NCBI GenBank assembly: GCA_028275295.1
Contig: JAPWUY010000077.1
Location: 1 to 7,657, forward strand
DNA from: Thermodesulfobacteriota bacterium
GTDB taxonomy: Bacteria; Desulfobacterota; Desulfocorpusculales; Desulfocorpusculum
Length of the DNA stretch: 7,657 nt
Direction of reading: 5' to 3'
Positions 1-7,028 of this stretch are shown here, in pieces (position 1 is the first letter of the stretch; each line of letters opens with the position of its first letter). Made by a program: the position numbers and the translations under genes. Under the pieces are notes generated by a model. It did no database searches. It saw only the letters and a list, made by a program, of their open reading frames with translations, and had not been told where the DNA came from.

Positions 1-15
1 GGGCTCCGCACGCCC
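1..15 (+). repeat. Truncated GGAG-REP module, B subtype, at window edge
   Basis: The window opens inside a B-subtype palindromic module. The end of the left stem arm (GGGC), the triloop TCC and the whole right arm GCACGCCC are present. It ends 110 nt before the next module at 126, the same spacing as elsewhere in the array, so the array continues to the left of the window. Confidence 0.7.
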
Positions 16-125
16 GTTAAAGCACGCCTGGGCTTGAACGAGACACATCCCCGTTAGGCCTGGGGCAGTTCGCCCGACCATCTCAACTAATAAGATGCCT
101 CGGCATGGGCACGGCCTCGCAATGC
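16..125. other. Array spacer between B and A modules
   Basis: This is a 110-nt gene-free spacer. Its last 13 nt (GGCCTCGCAATGC, 113-125) recur before the module at 7617, so the shoulder of the next module is part of the repeat. The rest shows little obvious identity to the other spacers. No supported gene or promoter was seen. Confidence 0.55.
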
Positions 126-242
126 GGGCGCACAGAGTGCGCCCCTCCGAGAAAACCGCCTTTCGCGTCATCTGGGGGCTTTTCCGCTAGGCGACCGGCG
201 CTGAGCCTGGCCTCCCCTCGGAGGGGCGGGCTCAGCACGCCC
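126..242. repeat. BIME-like unit 1 (inverted pair of REP modules)
   Basis: The unit is 117 bp, bounded by 26-nt imperfect inverted repeats at 126-151 (A) and 217-242 (B); A and the reverse complement of B agree at 21 of 26 positions. A contains a perfect hairpin (GGGCGCAC, loop AGA, GTGCGCCC at 126-144) followed by CTCCGAG. B contains CTCGGAG followed by a hairpin (GGGCGGGC, loop TCA, GCACGCCC at 224-242) with one G-A mismatch. Read in the orientation that puts GGAG 5' of the hairpin, A lies on the - strand and B on the + strand. The 65-nt interior is homologous to units 2 and 3; CCGCTAGGC at 184-192 is shared exactly with unit 3. The architecture fits a BIME made of two REPs. The REP assignment is inference from architecture; the repeat itself is seen directly. 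Confidence 0.8.
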
Positions 243-352
243 GCAAGGAAGACCTGGCCGCCACCGGGGCATATGCCCATTAGGCTCAAGGGCCCGTATC
301 CAACCATTTGCCTGTAATGAAATCCCCAAGCCTATATATGGCCTTGCAACAA
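243..352. other. Array spacer leading to a decayed unit
   Basis: This 110-nt gene-free spacer follows unit 1. It contains a perfect 12-bp palindrome (GGGCATATGCCC, 267-278) and a 9-mer GGCCCGTAT (291-299) that also stands just before the A module at 7164. It ends with GGCCTTGCAA (340-349), a one-base variant of the shoulder GGCCTCGCAA found at 113-122 and 7604-7613. Its length matches the other B-to-A spacers (107-110 nt), so it is read as array sequence. No supported gene was seen. Confidence 0.5.
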
Positions 353-356
353 GGCC
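340..356. repeat. Perfect inverted repeat GGCCTTG-CAA-CAAGGCC
   Basis: Seven-base arms with a 3-nt centre lie about 115 bp upstream of the predicted -35 box. There is no T-tract on either strand, so it is not a classic terminator. It coincides with the shoulder/start of the decayed repeat unit, so it may be a drifted repeat palindrome. A regulator operator is an alternative, but it is far upstream for direct repression. Confidence 0.5.
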
Positions 357-468
357 GCGAAGCCCATCCCTGGATAGAACCTTGGCCAGTAGAGTCCTCC
401 CGTAACCTATTGGAGAAGCCTCACAACCGGCAACTCTCTCCCATGGGATGGGCCCCGTACCATTCCGA
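353..468. repeat. Probable decayed BIME-like unit upstream of the operon
   Basis: At exactly the position predicted by the array spacing (110 nt after unit 1), the sequence GGCCGCGAAGCCCATCCCT aligns with small gaps to the A module at 7389 (GGACGCGCAGAGCGCATCCCT). At 440-453, CCCATGGGATGGGC resembles the start of a B module (CCCCTCGGAGGGGC). Start to projected end is 116 nt, against 117-119 for intact units. The hairpins are no longer intact. Spacing and partial similarity both support an eroded copy, but no single stretch is convincing alone. Confidence 0.45.
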
Positions 469-470
469 CC

Positions 471-499
471 TTGACATGAACCGTGGGCAATGCTACAAG
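471..499 (+). promoter_or_regulatory. Sigma70-type promoter with extended -10
   Basis: A perfect -35 hexamer TTGACA (471-476) is followed after exactly 17 nt by TACAAG (494-499, four of six matches to TATAAT). A TG at 491-492 provides an extended -10. Transcription would start near 506, leaving a leader of about 118 nt before the first gene. It is the only strong promoter match noticed upstream of the operon. It begins 3 nt after the projected end of the decayed repeat unit. Confidence 0.65.
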
Positions 500-610
500 T
501 GTCCACGCACCAGCTCAAGAGCATTGGGATTTGAAGGACACTGGCTGCCCTACCAGCCTAAGAAGCAGTGGGGATGGAAGGGTTCAAGTCCTTTGTCCAA
601 CCATCTTCCC

Positions 611-619
611 AGGAGGTGA
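611..619 (+). promoter_or_regulatory. Strong Shine-Dalgarno AGGAGGTGA deciding the first start
   Basis: This is a near-perfect anti-16S match; GGAGG ends 7 nt before the ATG at 624. It fixes the start of the substrate-binding protein at 624. An in-frame GTG at 483 lacks such a site and lies upstream of the predicted transcription start. Confidence 0.85.
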
Positions 620-623
620 CAGA

Positions 624-1901
624 ATGGGACGAAAGAGTTTTCTCTGTTTTCTCGCTCTGGCTTTCTTCCCCGGTTTTTCGGCTACCTTAGCCCCCTTGGC
701 AAACGCCCAGCAGGCCCAGCCCATTGTGCTGGGTGCCCCCCTTGCCACAGCCTTCCTCTACGGGTGGGATGCGGAGAGAGGGATGAGGCTTGCGGTCGAG
801 GAGATAAACGCCGCAGGTGGGGTCAATGTGGCGGGGCAGAAAAGGCCATTTCATCTCGAGGTCATAGACACTAGGGATCTAGAACCTGGTGTGCCCGTGA
901 GCGATGCTCTCCTCGCCGTGGAAAAACTTATCCTCGAGAAAAAAGCGGACTTCATTGTTGGGGGCCCAGTTAGGTCAGAAGCTGCTCTCGCTGCTATGGA
1001 TCTTCTGTCCAAGCACAAAAAGATCTCCATTCTGACAACAGGAGCTCTCACCCCCAAATACCACGAGCGAGTGGCGGAGGAGTACGAGAAGTTCAAATAC
1101 TGCTTCAGGATCACGGGCGAGTCCAAGTGGATGGTTAAGGAGATCATCACGTGCCTGATGGACATAAAGGAGAGGTTCAAGCTCGACAAGATGTTCATAA
1201 TGGTCCAGGACGTGGCTCATGCCAGGGCCGGAGGAGACATTATAGAGAAACTGGCCACGGAGAAGGGATGGCAGGTCACTGGGAAAGAGGTCTATCCCAC
1301 GGGAACAACTGATTTCTCCATGGGGCTTCTGGCAGCGAGGAGAACCAAGGGCCAAGTGTTGCTGATATGGATGGACATGCCGGAGACTTCGATTCTCCTC
1401 AAACAGTGGTATGACATGAAGGTGGCAGCTCTTCCTTTTGGCTCCATAATAGCAGCGGCTGAACAGCCCGGCTTCTGGAAGGCCACGGAGGGGAAAGGCG
1501 AATTTTGCTTGGCCAATGTGGTCAATGCGGGCAATGCCCCATCTCAGGCTACACCCTGGACCATGAAATTCTACGACGCTTATACCAAGAGATGGGGGGT
1601 CGAACCCGAAGGCTATGGCACCTCTAGCAGTTACATGGCCCCTTATGTTCTCAAGGATGCCATAGAAAGGGCTGGGACCTTGGATCCTGAGAAAGTTGTC
1701 GAGGCCCTGGAGAAAACGGACTTGATGGGAGTCTATGGGAGGATAAAGTTCGATCCCAAGAGCCACCAGGTGATCCCGAGTCTCGACCCTCAGGAGGGAG
1801 CGGTGGGCACCATATTCCAGTGGCAAGCTGGAAAGAGGGTCGTTGTGTTCCCGCCGAAAATAGCCATGGGGCAGATCCAGCTTCCTCCTTGGATGAAGTG
1901 A
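624..1901 (+). CDS. Periplasmic substrate-binding protein of a Liv/HAAT-type ABC importer
   Basis: The 425-residue protein is the solute receptor that would capture substrate outside the cytoplasmic membrane and deliver it to the two permeases encoded downstream. A Sec signal peptide is clear: a basic n-region (MGRK), a hydrophobic core to about residue 25, and a likely cut after ANA at residue 28; no lipobox is seen. The mature protein reads as a type I periplasmic binding fold (Peripla_BP_6/LivJ-like): IVLGAPL strand at 34-40, GMRLAVEEINAAGGV around 53-67, and GGPVRSEAALA around 113-123, where the family usually has a ligand-contacting serine/threonine loop. Near the C-terminus, YMAPYVLKDAIERAGTLDPEKV-like helices are typical of the family. 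It is somewhat longer than classical LivJ (about 370). The start at 624 is set by the Shine-Dalgarno. The ligand cannot be told from sequence; the family binds amino acids, amides, aromatic acids and others. Confidence 0.93.
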   Translation: MGRKSFLCFLALAFFPGFSATLAPLANAQQAQPIVLGAPLATAFLYGWDAERGMRLAVEEINAAGGVNVAGQKRPFHLEVIDTRDLEPGVPVSDALLAVEKLILEKKADFIVGGPVRSEAALAAMDLLSKHKKISILTTGALTPKYHERVAEEYEKFKYCFRITGESKWMVKEIITCLMDIKERFKLDKMFIMVQDVAHARAGGDIIEKLATEKGWQVTGKEVYPTGTTDFSMGLLAARRTKGQVLLIWMDMPETSILLKQWYDMKVAALPFGSIIAAAEQPGFWKATEGKGEFCLANVVNAGNAPSQATPWTMKFYDAYTKRWGVEPEGYGTSSSYMAPYVLKDAIERAGTLDPEKVVEALEKTDLMGVYGRIKFDPKSHQVIPSLDPQEGAVGTIFQWQAGKRVVVFPPKIAMGQIQLPPWMK

Positions 1902-1922
1902 CGGACGGGGGATTGGGTCCGG

Positions 1923-2789
1923 ATGGAGATCATCGTATACGGGATAGTGAACAGCGTTTCACTGGCTCTGATGGCCCTCGGGTTCACATTGGTGTACGGG
2001 ATAAGCCGCTTGCCCAACTTTGCCCATGGAGCCTTTTACATCCTCGCCGGCTATCTGGCATGGGTGGGCATAAGGTCCCTCAACATGGGATACATTGTCT
2101 CGGTCCTCTTGACCATATTCGTTGTGGGGATCCTCGGGATGGCCATGTACAGGTTCTTCCTGATTAGGGTCAGGGGAATGCCCATCTCCGAGATAATAGC
2201 CTCCTATGCCATGGGGCTTTTCATTCTCGAAGCGCTGAGATGGAAGGGCCTCAAAGGGATGACCTTCACCCTCCCAGTGATCTATCCCGGGACCATCTTC
2301 CTCTTCGATGTCCCCGTGGACTACCAGAGACTACTGGTTGTGGCAATAGGAGCAGGTATAGTTGCCGGACTTTGGCTCTTTACCAAGTTCACCCGCCTGG
2401 GGCTCGCCTTGAGGGGTATAGCCCAGGATGAGCAGGCAGCCATGATGCTGGGTATAGACTCCGATGCCATGGCGACTGTTGCCACGGGCCTGGGCTCGGC
2501 ACTCGCTGCGGTTGCGGCAATAGTGCTTCTTCCCCTGGGGAACATAGTGGTGGAGGCAGGGTATCAGGTCCTGATATTCGCTGTGGCCGTGTGCATCGTT
2601 GGAGGGCTCGGGAGTTGGGCAGGCGCTATCCTCGCCTCATTCATAATTGGATTCGCTCAGATTCTGACAGTTTCCTACATGCAGTCCCACTTCCAGGTCG
2701 TGGTGGCCCTTTTGGCCATAATACTCACTCTCATAGCCAAGCCTTCTGGGCTTTTCGGAAGGCAGAAACAATTGGAAGAAAGGGTGTGA
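1923..2789 (+). CDS. livH: Branched-chain amino acid-type ABC permease, LivH family
   Basis: This 288-residue integral membrane protein is one half of the transmembrane channel. Family landmarks are in order: GFTLVYGISRLPNFAHGAFY at 20-39, a hallmark of the LivH N-terminus; the cytoplasmic coupling segment GLALRGIAQDEQAAMMLGI at 160-178, which contacts the ATPases; the glycine-rich GGLGSWAGAILASFIIG at 227-243; and a terminal KPSGLFGR at 273-280. About eight hydrophobic segments are visible. The length matches the family (about 290-310). It starts 21 nt after the substrate-binding gene, with only a modest Shine-Dalgarno (GGGGGA, 1907-1912). The symbol is by family; amino acid specificity is not implied. 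Confidence 0.92.
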   Translation: MEIIVYGIVNSVSLALMALGFTLVYGISRLPNFAHGAFYILAGYLAWVGIRSLNMGYIVSVLLTIFVVGILGMAMYRFFLIRVRGMPISEIIASYAMGLFILEALRWKGLKGMTFTLPVIYPGTIFLFDVPVDYQRLLVVAIGAGIVAGLWLFTKFTRLGLALRGIAQDEQAAMMLGIDSDAMATVATGLGSALAAVAAIVLLPLGNIVVEAGYQVLIFAVAVCIVGGLGSWAGAILASFIIGFAQILTVSYMQSHFQVVVALLAIILTLIAKPSGLFGRQKQLEERV

Positions 2790-2811
2790 AACGAGAAATC
2801 TGGTATTCCAA

Positions 2812-3825
2812 ATGGCCGAGGTTCAGAGAAGAAAGGAGAGGCTAGACAGAGGAATCAAGGTAAGGGCCGAGTCCATATACGCCGTAAGCTCCTGGGAAGA
2901 GGCTGCCTACCTCCTAGCACCCAGAATCATCTTGGTCCTGGGATTGCTTTTAGCCCCCCTTTTGGTCCAGAGTCCCTACTGGAAGAGGGTCGTCACGGTT
3001 GTGTGCGTCTATGGACTTCTGGGGCTGAGCTTCGACTTCTTGGCTCACTTCGTGGGCCTTGTCTCCCTAGGTGGGGCCCTGGCAACGGGGGTTGGGGGCT
3101 ATGCCTCGGCCTTGGCCAACAAGGCCTTAGGTCTCCCAGTTTTCCTCTCGATACCCCTTGCGAGCCTTGCAGGGGGCGTTGTGTGCACCGTGCTCCTTCT
3201 CCCCTGCCTCCCCTTGAGGGGAGTGTATTTCGCCATCGTCACCCTGATGTATCCCCTCGTCCTATCGAGACTCGTTGAGGCCTTCAACATATTGGGAGGC
3301 ACAGATGGAATTCCTGGAGTTCAGGGATTCGGGGGGCCATGGGCGGAATCGTACATCATCATAAGCGCACTGCTTCTCTGCCTTTTCGGACTAAGGAGGC
3401 TCGTAAACGAGGACCTCGGGCTGATCCTCAGGGGTGTGAAGGACAATGACCAAGCAGTGAAGGCCTCCGGCATAAGTGTAACTAGGTACAAGGCCATAGC
3501 TGTATTCATAGCCTCCACATTGGGGTGCCTCGCTGGCGCGTACCTCGCACATTTGTATATGTGGGCAGGCCTTTCCCTTTTTGCCCTTGACTTCTCCATC
3601 CTCCCCATTGCAGCCACCGTGATCGGGGGAGGGGGAACCCTGGTCGGAGCTGTGGTGGGCAGTATGATTCTCATTCCGCTATCGGAGCTTCTCAGGGAAT
3701 TCGGGACCTTGCGGATCGCCTTCTATGCTCTGGTTCTCATGGGCTTCATAGTGGTGAGAAGCGAGGGTCTCATGGTCTGGGCTCAGAGAAAATATCATCA
3801 GTTCGAGAGATGGGTCCAGATATGA
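2812..3825 (+). CDS. livM: Branched-chain amino acid-type ABC permease, LivM family
   Basis: This 337-residue integral membrane protein is the partner permease. Landmarks are GLSFDFLAHFVGLVSLGGAL at 71-90 (LivM N-terminal signature), LRGVYFAIVTL at 135-145, the hallmark GGTDGIPGV at 162-170, the coupling segment GLILRGVKDNDQAVKASGI at 203-221, and VIGGGGTLVGAVVGS at 270-284. A charged N-terminal stretch of about 30 residues precedes the first membrane helix (about 33-52). The start is the least certain in the operon: no good Shine-Dalgarno precedes ATG 2812, and no other ATG, GTG or TTG is found nearby in frame. The gene lies 22 nt after livH. Its stop overlaps the next start as ATGA at 3822-3825, which points to translational coupling. 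Confidence 0.92.
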   Translation: MAEVQRRKERLDRGIKVRAESIYAVSSWEEAAYLLAPRIILVLGLLLAPLLVQSPYWKRVVTVVCVYGLLGLSFDFLAHFVGLVSLGGALATGVGGYASALANKALGLPVFLSIPLASLAGGVVCTVLLLPCLPLRGVYFAIVTLMYPLVLSRLVEAFNILGGTDGIPGVQGFGGPWAESYIIISALLLCLFGLRRLVNEDLGLILRGVKDNDQAVKASGISVTRYKAIAVFIASTLGCLAGAYLAHLYMWAGLSLFALDFSILPIAATVIGGGGTLVGAVVGSMILIPLSELLREFGTLRIAFYALVLMGFIVVRSEGLMVWAQRKYHQFERWVQI

Positions 3826-4583
3826 ACATGGACAAGCCTTTACTGAAGGTGGAAGGGCTGAGCAAGACATTCGGTGGGCTCCAGGCTGTGCAGGATGTGA
3901 GCATGGTCCTCTATCAGGGCGAGATCCTGGGCATAATAGGGCCCAACGGCTCAGGCAAGACAACCCTGGTCAATCTCATAACAGGTTTCATAAAGCCAGA
4001 TAAGGGGTCAGTGAAATTTCGGGGGAGGGATATTGCAGGCTGGCCTCCCCACAAGATCGCAGATCTGGGAATAGTGAGGACCTTTCAGAATATGCGACCC
4101 TATTACTCCCTCGAGGCTTACAGGAACTTGATAGTGCCCCTCAACTCACCAAGGGCCAAGAGGATGGGCATGGGTCGATGGGGAGAAAGGGATACGGTTG
4201 CTTTGGACATACTCGAGGAAATAGGATTCGAGAGGGATTCCTTCGTCCCTTACAAGAAGGCCTCTGCCCTTCCAACGGGGTATCTCAAGAGGCTCGAGCT
4301 TGCAAGATGCCTTGCCCTGAAACCAGAGGTGATCATAGCAGACGAGCTCTTCTCGGGCTTGAGCGCGAGCGAGATAGCCTCCCTCGTCCCCCTCATAGAG
4401 AAGCTCCAAGGAGGGGGAATAACCTTCATAATGGTGGAGCACAGGCTCAGGGAGCTCTTCAGCTTGGCCAACAGGGTCATCGCTCTGGACTTTGGGACCA
4501 AGATCTGCGAGGGCTCTCCCAAGGAAGTCATGGCGAACCCGAGGGTGAGGCAAGCATACTTGGGGCCAGGGGGAAGCGACTGA
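3822..4583 (+). CDS. livG: ABC transporter ATPase, LivG family, with divergent signature motif
   Basis: This 253-residue cytoplasmic nucleotide-binding subunit pairs with LivF to drive import. Walker A is GPNGSGKT at 40-47, the Q-loop glutamine is Q89 in RTFQN, Walker B is VIIADE at 170-175 with the catalytic glutamate E175, and the switch histidine is H207 in MVEHR. The ABC signature is unusual: LPTGY at 150-154 instead of LSGGQ, followed by LKRLELAR. The residue after the catalytic glutamate is Leu (DELFSGLS) where Pro is usual. From memory, a LivG subgroup with LPxGx signatures and non-proline DEx exists, so this may be a subfamily trait. The start at 3822 is chosen because ATG overlaps the livM stop (ATGA) and GAGATGG lies 8 nt upstream. 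ATG 3810 (four residues longer) and ATG 3828 are alternatives. Confidence 0.9.
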   Translation: MNMDKPLLKVEGLSKTFGGLQAVQDVSMVLYQGEILGIIGPNGSGKTTLVNLITGFIKPDKGSVKFRGRDIAGWPPHKIADLGIVRTFQNMRPYYSLEAYRNLIVPLNSPRAKRMGMGRWGERDTVALDILEEIGFERDSFVPYKKASALPTGYLKRLELARCLALKPEVIIADELFSGLSASEIASLVPLIEKLQGGGITFIMVEHRLRELFSLANRVIALDFGTKICEGSPKEVMANPRVRQAYLGPGGSD

Positions 4584-4585
4584 GG

Positions 4586-5332
4586 ATGCTGCAAGTGAGA
4601 AGGCTCATGGTCTTTTACGAGAACATGTTGGCGATCAACAACGTGGACCTGGAGGTGCCCCCTGAGAGGATAGTGGGTGTTTTCGGATCCAATAGCGCCG
4701 GGAAATCCACCCTGATGTACACCCTCTCGGGCATCATACTGGATATGAGGAGAAAGGAGGAGATGGCTGGGGGCGAGAGGATAACAGTTGCGGGGGAGAT
4801 CCTCTACAGGGGAGAGCATATAGAGAATCTCGGCCCCAGCGAGAGGGCTCGGATGGGGATCGTGCTATGTCCTGAAAGGAGAAGAATCTTTCCAGAAAGC
4901 AGCGTTCTCGACAACTTGAAGATAGGAGCATTCCTCGCAACCAAGGAGCAAGCAAGGAGCACCTTGGAATTCGTGTTCTCTCTCTTTCCCAAGCTCAGAG
5001 AGATAAGGAGAAGACCAGGGGGTTTTCTGAGCGGAGGGGAACAACAGATGCTCGCAATCGGCAGGGCCCTCATGGCCCAGCCCCGTCTACTGTTGCTCGA
5101 TGAGCCTCTTATGGGCCTGAGCCCCCTTATCCAGTTCATGCTCATGGAAGCGGTAAAACAAATAAGACAGGAGCGAAGAATCTCCATCCTCATAACGGAG
5201 CAGTATGCTAGGCCAGTCTTGCCAGTCGTGGATGAGGGATATGTCCTGGAGCATGGCTCTGTGGTGCTCAGGGGAACCGGACAAGAGCTATTGGAGAATC
5301 CTGATGTCACTTCAGCGTACTTCGGGGTCTGA
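4586..5332 (+). CDS. livF: ABC transporter ATPase, LivF family
   Basis: This 248-residue cytoplasmic ATPase is the second nucleotide-binding subunit of the importer. Walker A is GSNSAGKS at 34-41. The signature LSGGE at 148-152 is canonical and followed by QQMLAIGRAL. Walker B is LLLLDE at 168-173. The IVLCPERRRIFP segment at 92-103 is the LivF counterpart of the Q-loop region. The switch histidine is replaced by Q206 (ITEQY), as in LivF proteins generally (VEQN). A charged insert of about 13 residues (roughly 53-66, MRRKEEMAGGERIT) lies between the Walker A helix and the next strand and is absent from E. coli LivF as I recall it. The start ATG 4586 is 2 nt after the livG stop, preceded by AGGGGGAA (4568-4575). 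An upstream in-frame extension through livG is an overlap artefact. Confidence 0.92.
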   Translation: MLQVRRLMVFYENMLAINNVDLEVPPERIVGVFGSNSAGKSTLMYTLSGIILDMRRKEEMAGGERITVAGEILYRGEHIENLGPSERARMGIVLCPERRRIFPESSVLDNLKIGAFLATKEQARSTLEFVFSLFPKLREIRRRPGGFLSGGEQQMLAIGRALMAQPRLLLLDEPLMGLSPLIQFMLMEAVKQIRQERRISILITEQYARPVLPVVDEGYVLEHGSVVLRGTGQELLENPDVTSAYFGV

Positions 5333-5338
5333 GAGAGA

Positions 5339-6991
5339 ATGAAACTCGAAGCACAATCCAAGGGAACCCACTTGTTCCATGGAGTGGAATACTGGGCCTC
5401 CCGGGTTCCTTCTAAAAGGGCCCTGATCTACCTGGGGAAGACCTTCTCCTTCGGGGAGCTCAGGGAATTGGTTTGGCGCTTTGCCAGGGCCCTCCATGAG
5501 CTGGGTGTGGAAAGGCAGGAGAGGGTGATGCTGTACCTTCCCAACTGCCCAGCTTGGGTCATAAGCTACCTCGCTACCTTGAGGATAGGGGCTGTCCCCG
5601 TGCCTGTGTCGCCGATTTATACTGCCCATGAGATAGGTTACATGATAGAAGATTGCCAGGTGGGGACAGTTATATGCCAGGACACTAACTTCGGTTACGT
5701 GAGGGAGGTGATGTCCAGAACCCCTCTGCAGAGGGCCATAGTCAGCAACTTGGCCGACCTTCTGCCCCTGTGGAAGAAAGCTGTGGGGGCCCTCTTCGAC
5801 AAAGTGCCCAGGGGGAAAGTGGAAAAGGGTAAAGGGATTTACAGGTTCCAGGATTTGGTCAGGAAATATCCTCCCGACCCCCCGAAAGTGGAGGTGGACC
5901 CCGTCGAGGAGTTGGCTTACATCCTCTACACAGGAGGCACAACCGGTTTTCCCAAAGGAGTGCCGGGAAACCATCTCGGGATGCAGTCATACATAAAGGA
6001 TCTCATGGAGGACGTCCTCGGAGAGCATCTGAGGGTGGGGGAGGACGTCTTTGTTTGTGTGGCACCTTTGTACCACATAATGGCCCAGGGATTCTTCTTG
6101 GCTGTTGGGCTCAATTCGGCAAACACCACGGTCCTCATGCCAGTTCCCCAAGTGGATGCAATCCTCAGGGCCATCGAGAAATACAGGGCGAGATGGTTTC
6201 TGGGAGTGCCCACCCTCTACCGGATGATCCTGGAAAACGACAGGCTGGACAGATACGATCTGAGCTCCCTTCGCTATTGCTTTTGCGGTGGAGACGTGCT
6301 AGCGAGGGAGATTGCCAAAAGATGGGAGGAGCTTCTGGGGATATACCTTTACCAGGTCTATGGCTCTACGGAGGCGGGCCACGTCTCGTACAGCAGGCTC
6401 GGGGAGAGGCCAAAGCCCATGTCCCTGGGATATCCCCTCAAGTCCCGAAAGTGCCTGGTAGTGGACCCGGAGACCTTGCGTCCTGTGGGACCGGGGGAGG
6501 TGGGGGAGCTTCTCGTGACCTCCCTCCACTCTGTGAAATACTATTGGAACAAACCCGATGAGACGGCTCGTTCCTTCATCGAACTGAACGGAGAGGTCTA
6601 TTATCGAATGGGGGACTACGTGACCCGGTCTCAGGATGGCGAGCTCTTTTTCATGGAGCGGTCGGCCGATGTGATCAAGTGCAAGGGTTACAGAATCTCT
6701 GCCTCGGAGGTGGAGGCTGTCTTGCAGGATCATCCCACAGTTGTTGCAGCATGCGTTGTGGGTGTGCCGGATCCCAAGCTGGGAGAGAGGATAAAGGCAA
6801 TGGTGGTCCTGAAGGAGGATGCGCGGGGGGTTGGAGCCGCAGAGCTCCTCCAGTGGTGCAGGAAAAGGCTCGCTCCTTACAAGGTCCCCCATTACATAGA
6901 GTTCAGGGACATGCTTCCCAAATCCAAGGTGGGGAAGCTCCTGAGAAGGGAGCTTAGGGAGGAGGAGAGAAGAAAGGCCGGGAGGGGTTGA
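5339..6991 (+). CDS. AMP-forming acyl-CoA synthetase (ANL superfamily)
   Basis: This 550-residue enzyme would activate a carboxylic acid with ATP to an acyl-adenylate and then to the acyl-CoA thioester. Motifs appear in order: the P-loop YTGGTTGFPKG at 197-207; LYHIMAQ at 244-250; GVPTLYRMIL around 289-298 in the acyl-pocket region; CGGDVLA around 316-322; YGSTEAG at 341-347; the GD pair at 425-426 (MGDYVTRSQDGELFF); RSADVIKCKGYRIS at 441-454, which includes the hinge; and the C-terminal catalytic lysine K533 in PKSKVGK. All catalytic motifs are intact and the length is normal. No signal peptide is seen, so it is cytoplasmic. It begins 6 nt after livF, so it is very probably cotranscribed, suggesting that the imported solute is its substrate. 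Medium/long-chain fatty acids, aromatic acids or other carboxylates are possible. Confidence 0.92.
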   Translation: MKLEAQSKGTHLFHGVEYWASRVPSKRALIYLGKTFSFGELRELVWRFARALHELGVERQERVMLYLPNCPAWVISYLATLRIGAVPVPVSPIYTAHEIGYMIEDCQVGTVICQDTNFGYVREVMSRTPLQRAIVSNLADLLPLWKKAVGALFDKVPRGKVEKGKGIYRFQDLVRKYPPDPPKVEVDPVEELAYILYTGGTTGFPKGVPGNHLGMQSYIKDLMEDVLGEHLRVGEDVFVCVAPLYHIMAQGFFLAVGLNSANTTVLMPVPQVDAILRAIEKYRARWFLGVPTLYRMILENDRLDRYDLSSLRYCFCGGDVLAREIAKRWEELLGIYLYQVYGSTEAGHVSYSRLGERPKPMSLGYPLKSRKCLVVDPETLRPVGPGEVGELLVTSLHSVKYYWNKPDETARSFIELNGEVYYRMGDYVTRSQDGELFFMERSADVIKCKGYRISASEVEAVLQDHPTVVAACVVGVPDPKLGERIKAMVVLKEDARGVGAAELLQWCRKRLAPYKVPHYIEFRDMLPKSKVGKLLRRELREEERRKAGRG

Positions 6992-7028
6992 CCAGGACTA
7001 ATGGAATAAAAGGTTTGAGCAATTGAAG
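6992..7028 (+). other. Short unique tail after the operon, no terminator seen
   Basis: This 37-nt A-rich stretch between the ligase stop and the first repeat module contains no hairpin followed by a T-tract. The first strong hairpin downstream is the B module at 7036-7054, which lacks a T-tract and might instead stabilise the mRNA 3' end, as REP elements can. That role is inference. Confidence 0.4.

Noticed and set aside
126..242. MITE or insertion sequence with 26-bp terminal inverted repeats
   Set aside because: The ends are themselves hairpins, no target-site duplication was seen, and single B modules occur alone, which fits REP/BIME better than a MITE. A MITE is not strictly excluded.
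580..602. tRNA-like T-arm (AAGGG TTCAAGT CCTTT)
   Set aside because: The T-loop consensus is met, but no matching D-arm, anticodon arm or full acceptor stem can be built upstream. A match of this strength is expected about once by chance in a window of this size.
308..619. Open frame of 103 codons in the leader region
   Set aside because: No ribosome site, no recognisable domain, overlaps the promoter and the Shine-Dalgarno of the first gene, and starts inside array-derived sequence.
483..623. In-frame 47-residue N-terminal extension of the substrate-binding protein from GTG 483
   Set aside because: It lies partly upstream of the predicted transcription start, lacks a ribosome site, and would bury the signal peptide that starts at 624 behind a perfect Shine-Dalgarno.
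6941..6962. Inverted repeat AAGCTCC / GGAGCTT at the ligase 3' end
   Set aside because: It lies inside the coding sequence next to the catalytic-lysine motif, and there is no T-tract; codon content explains it adequately.
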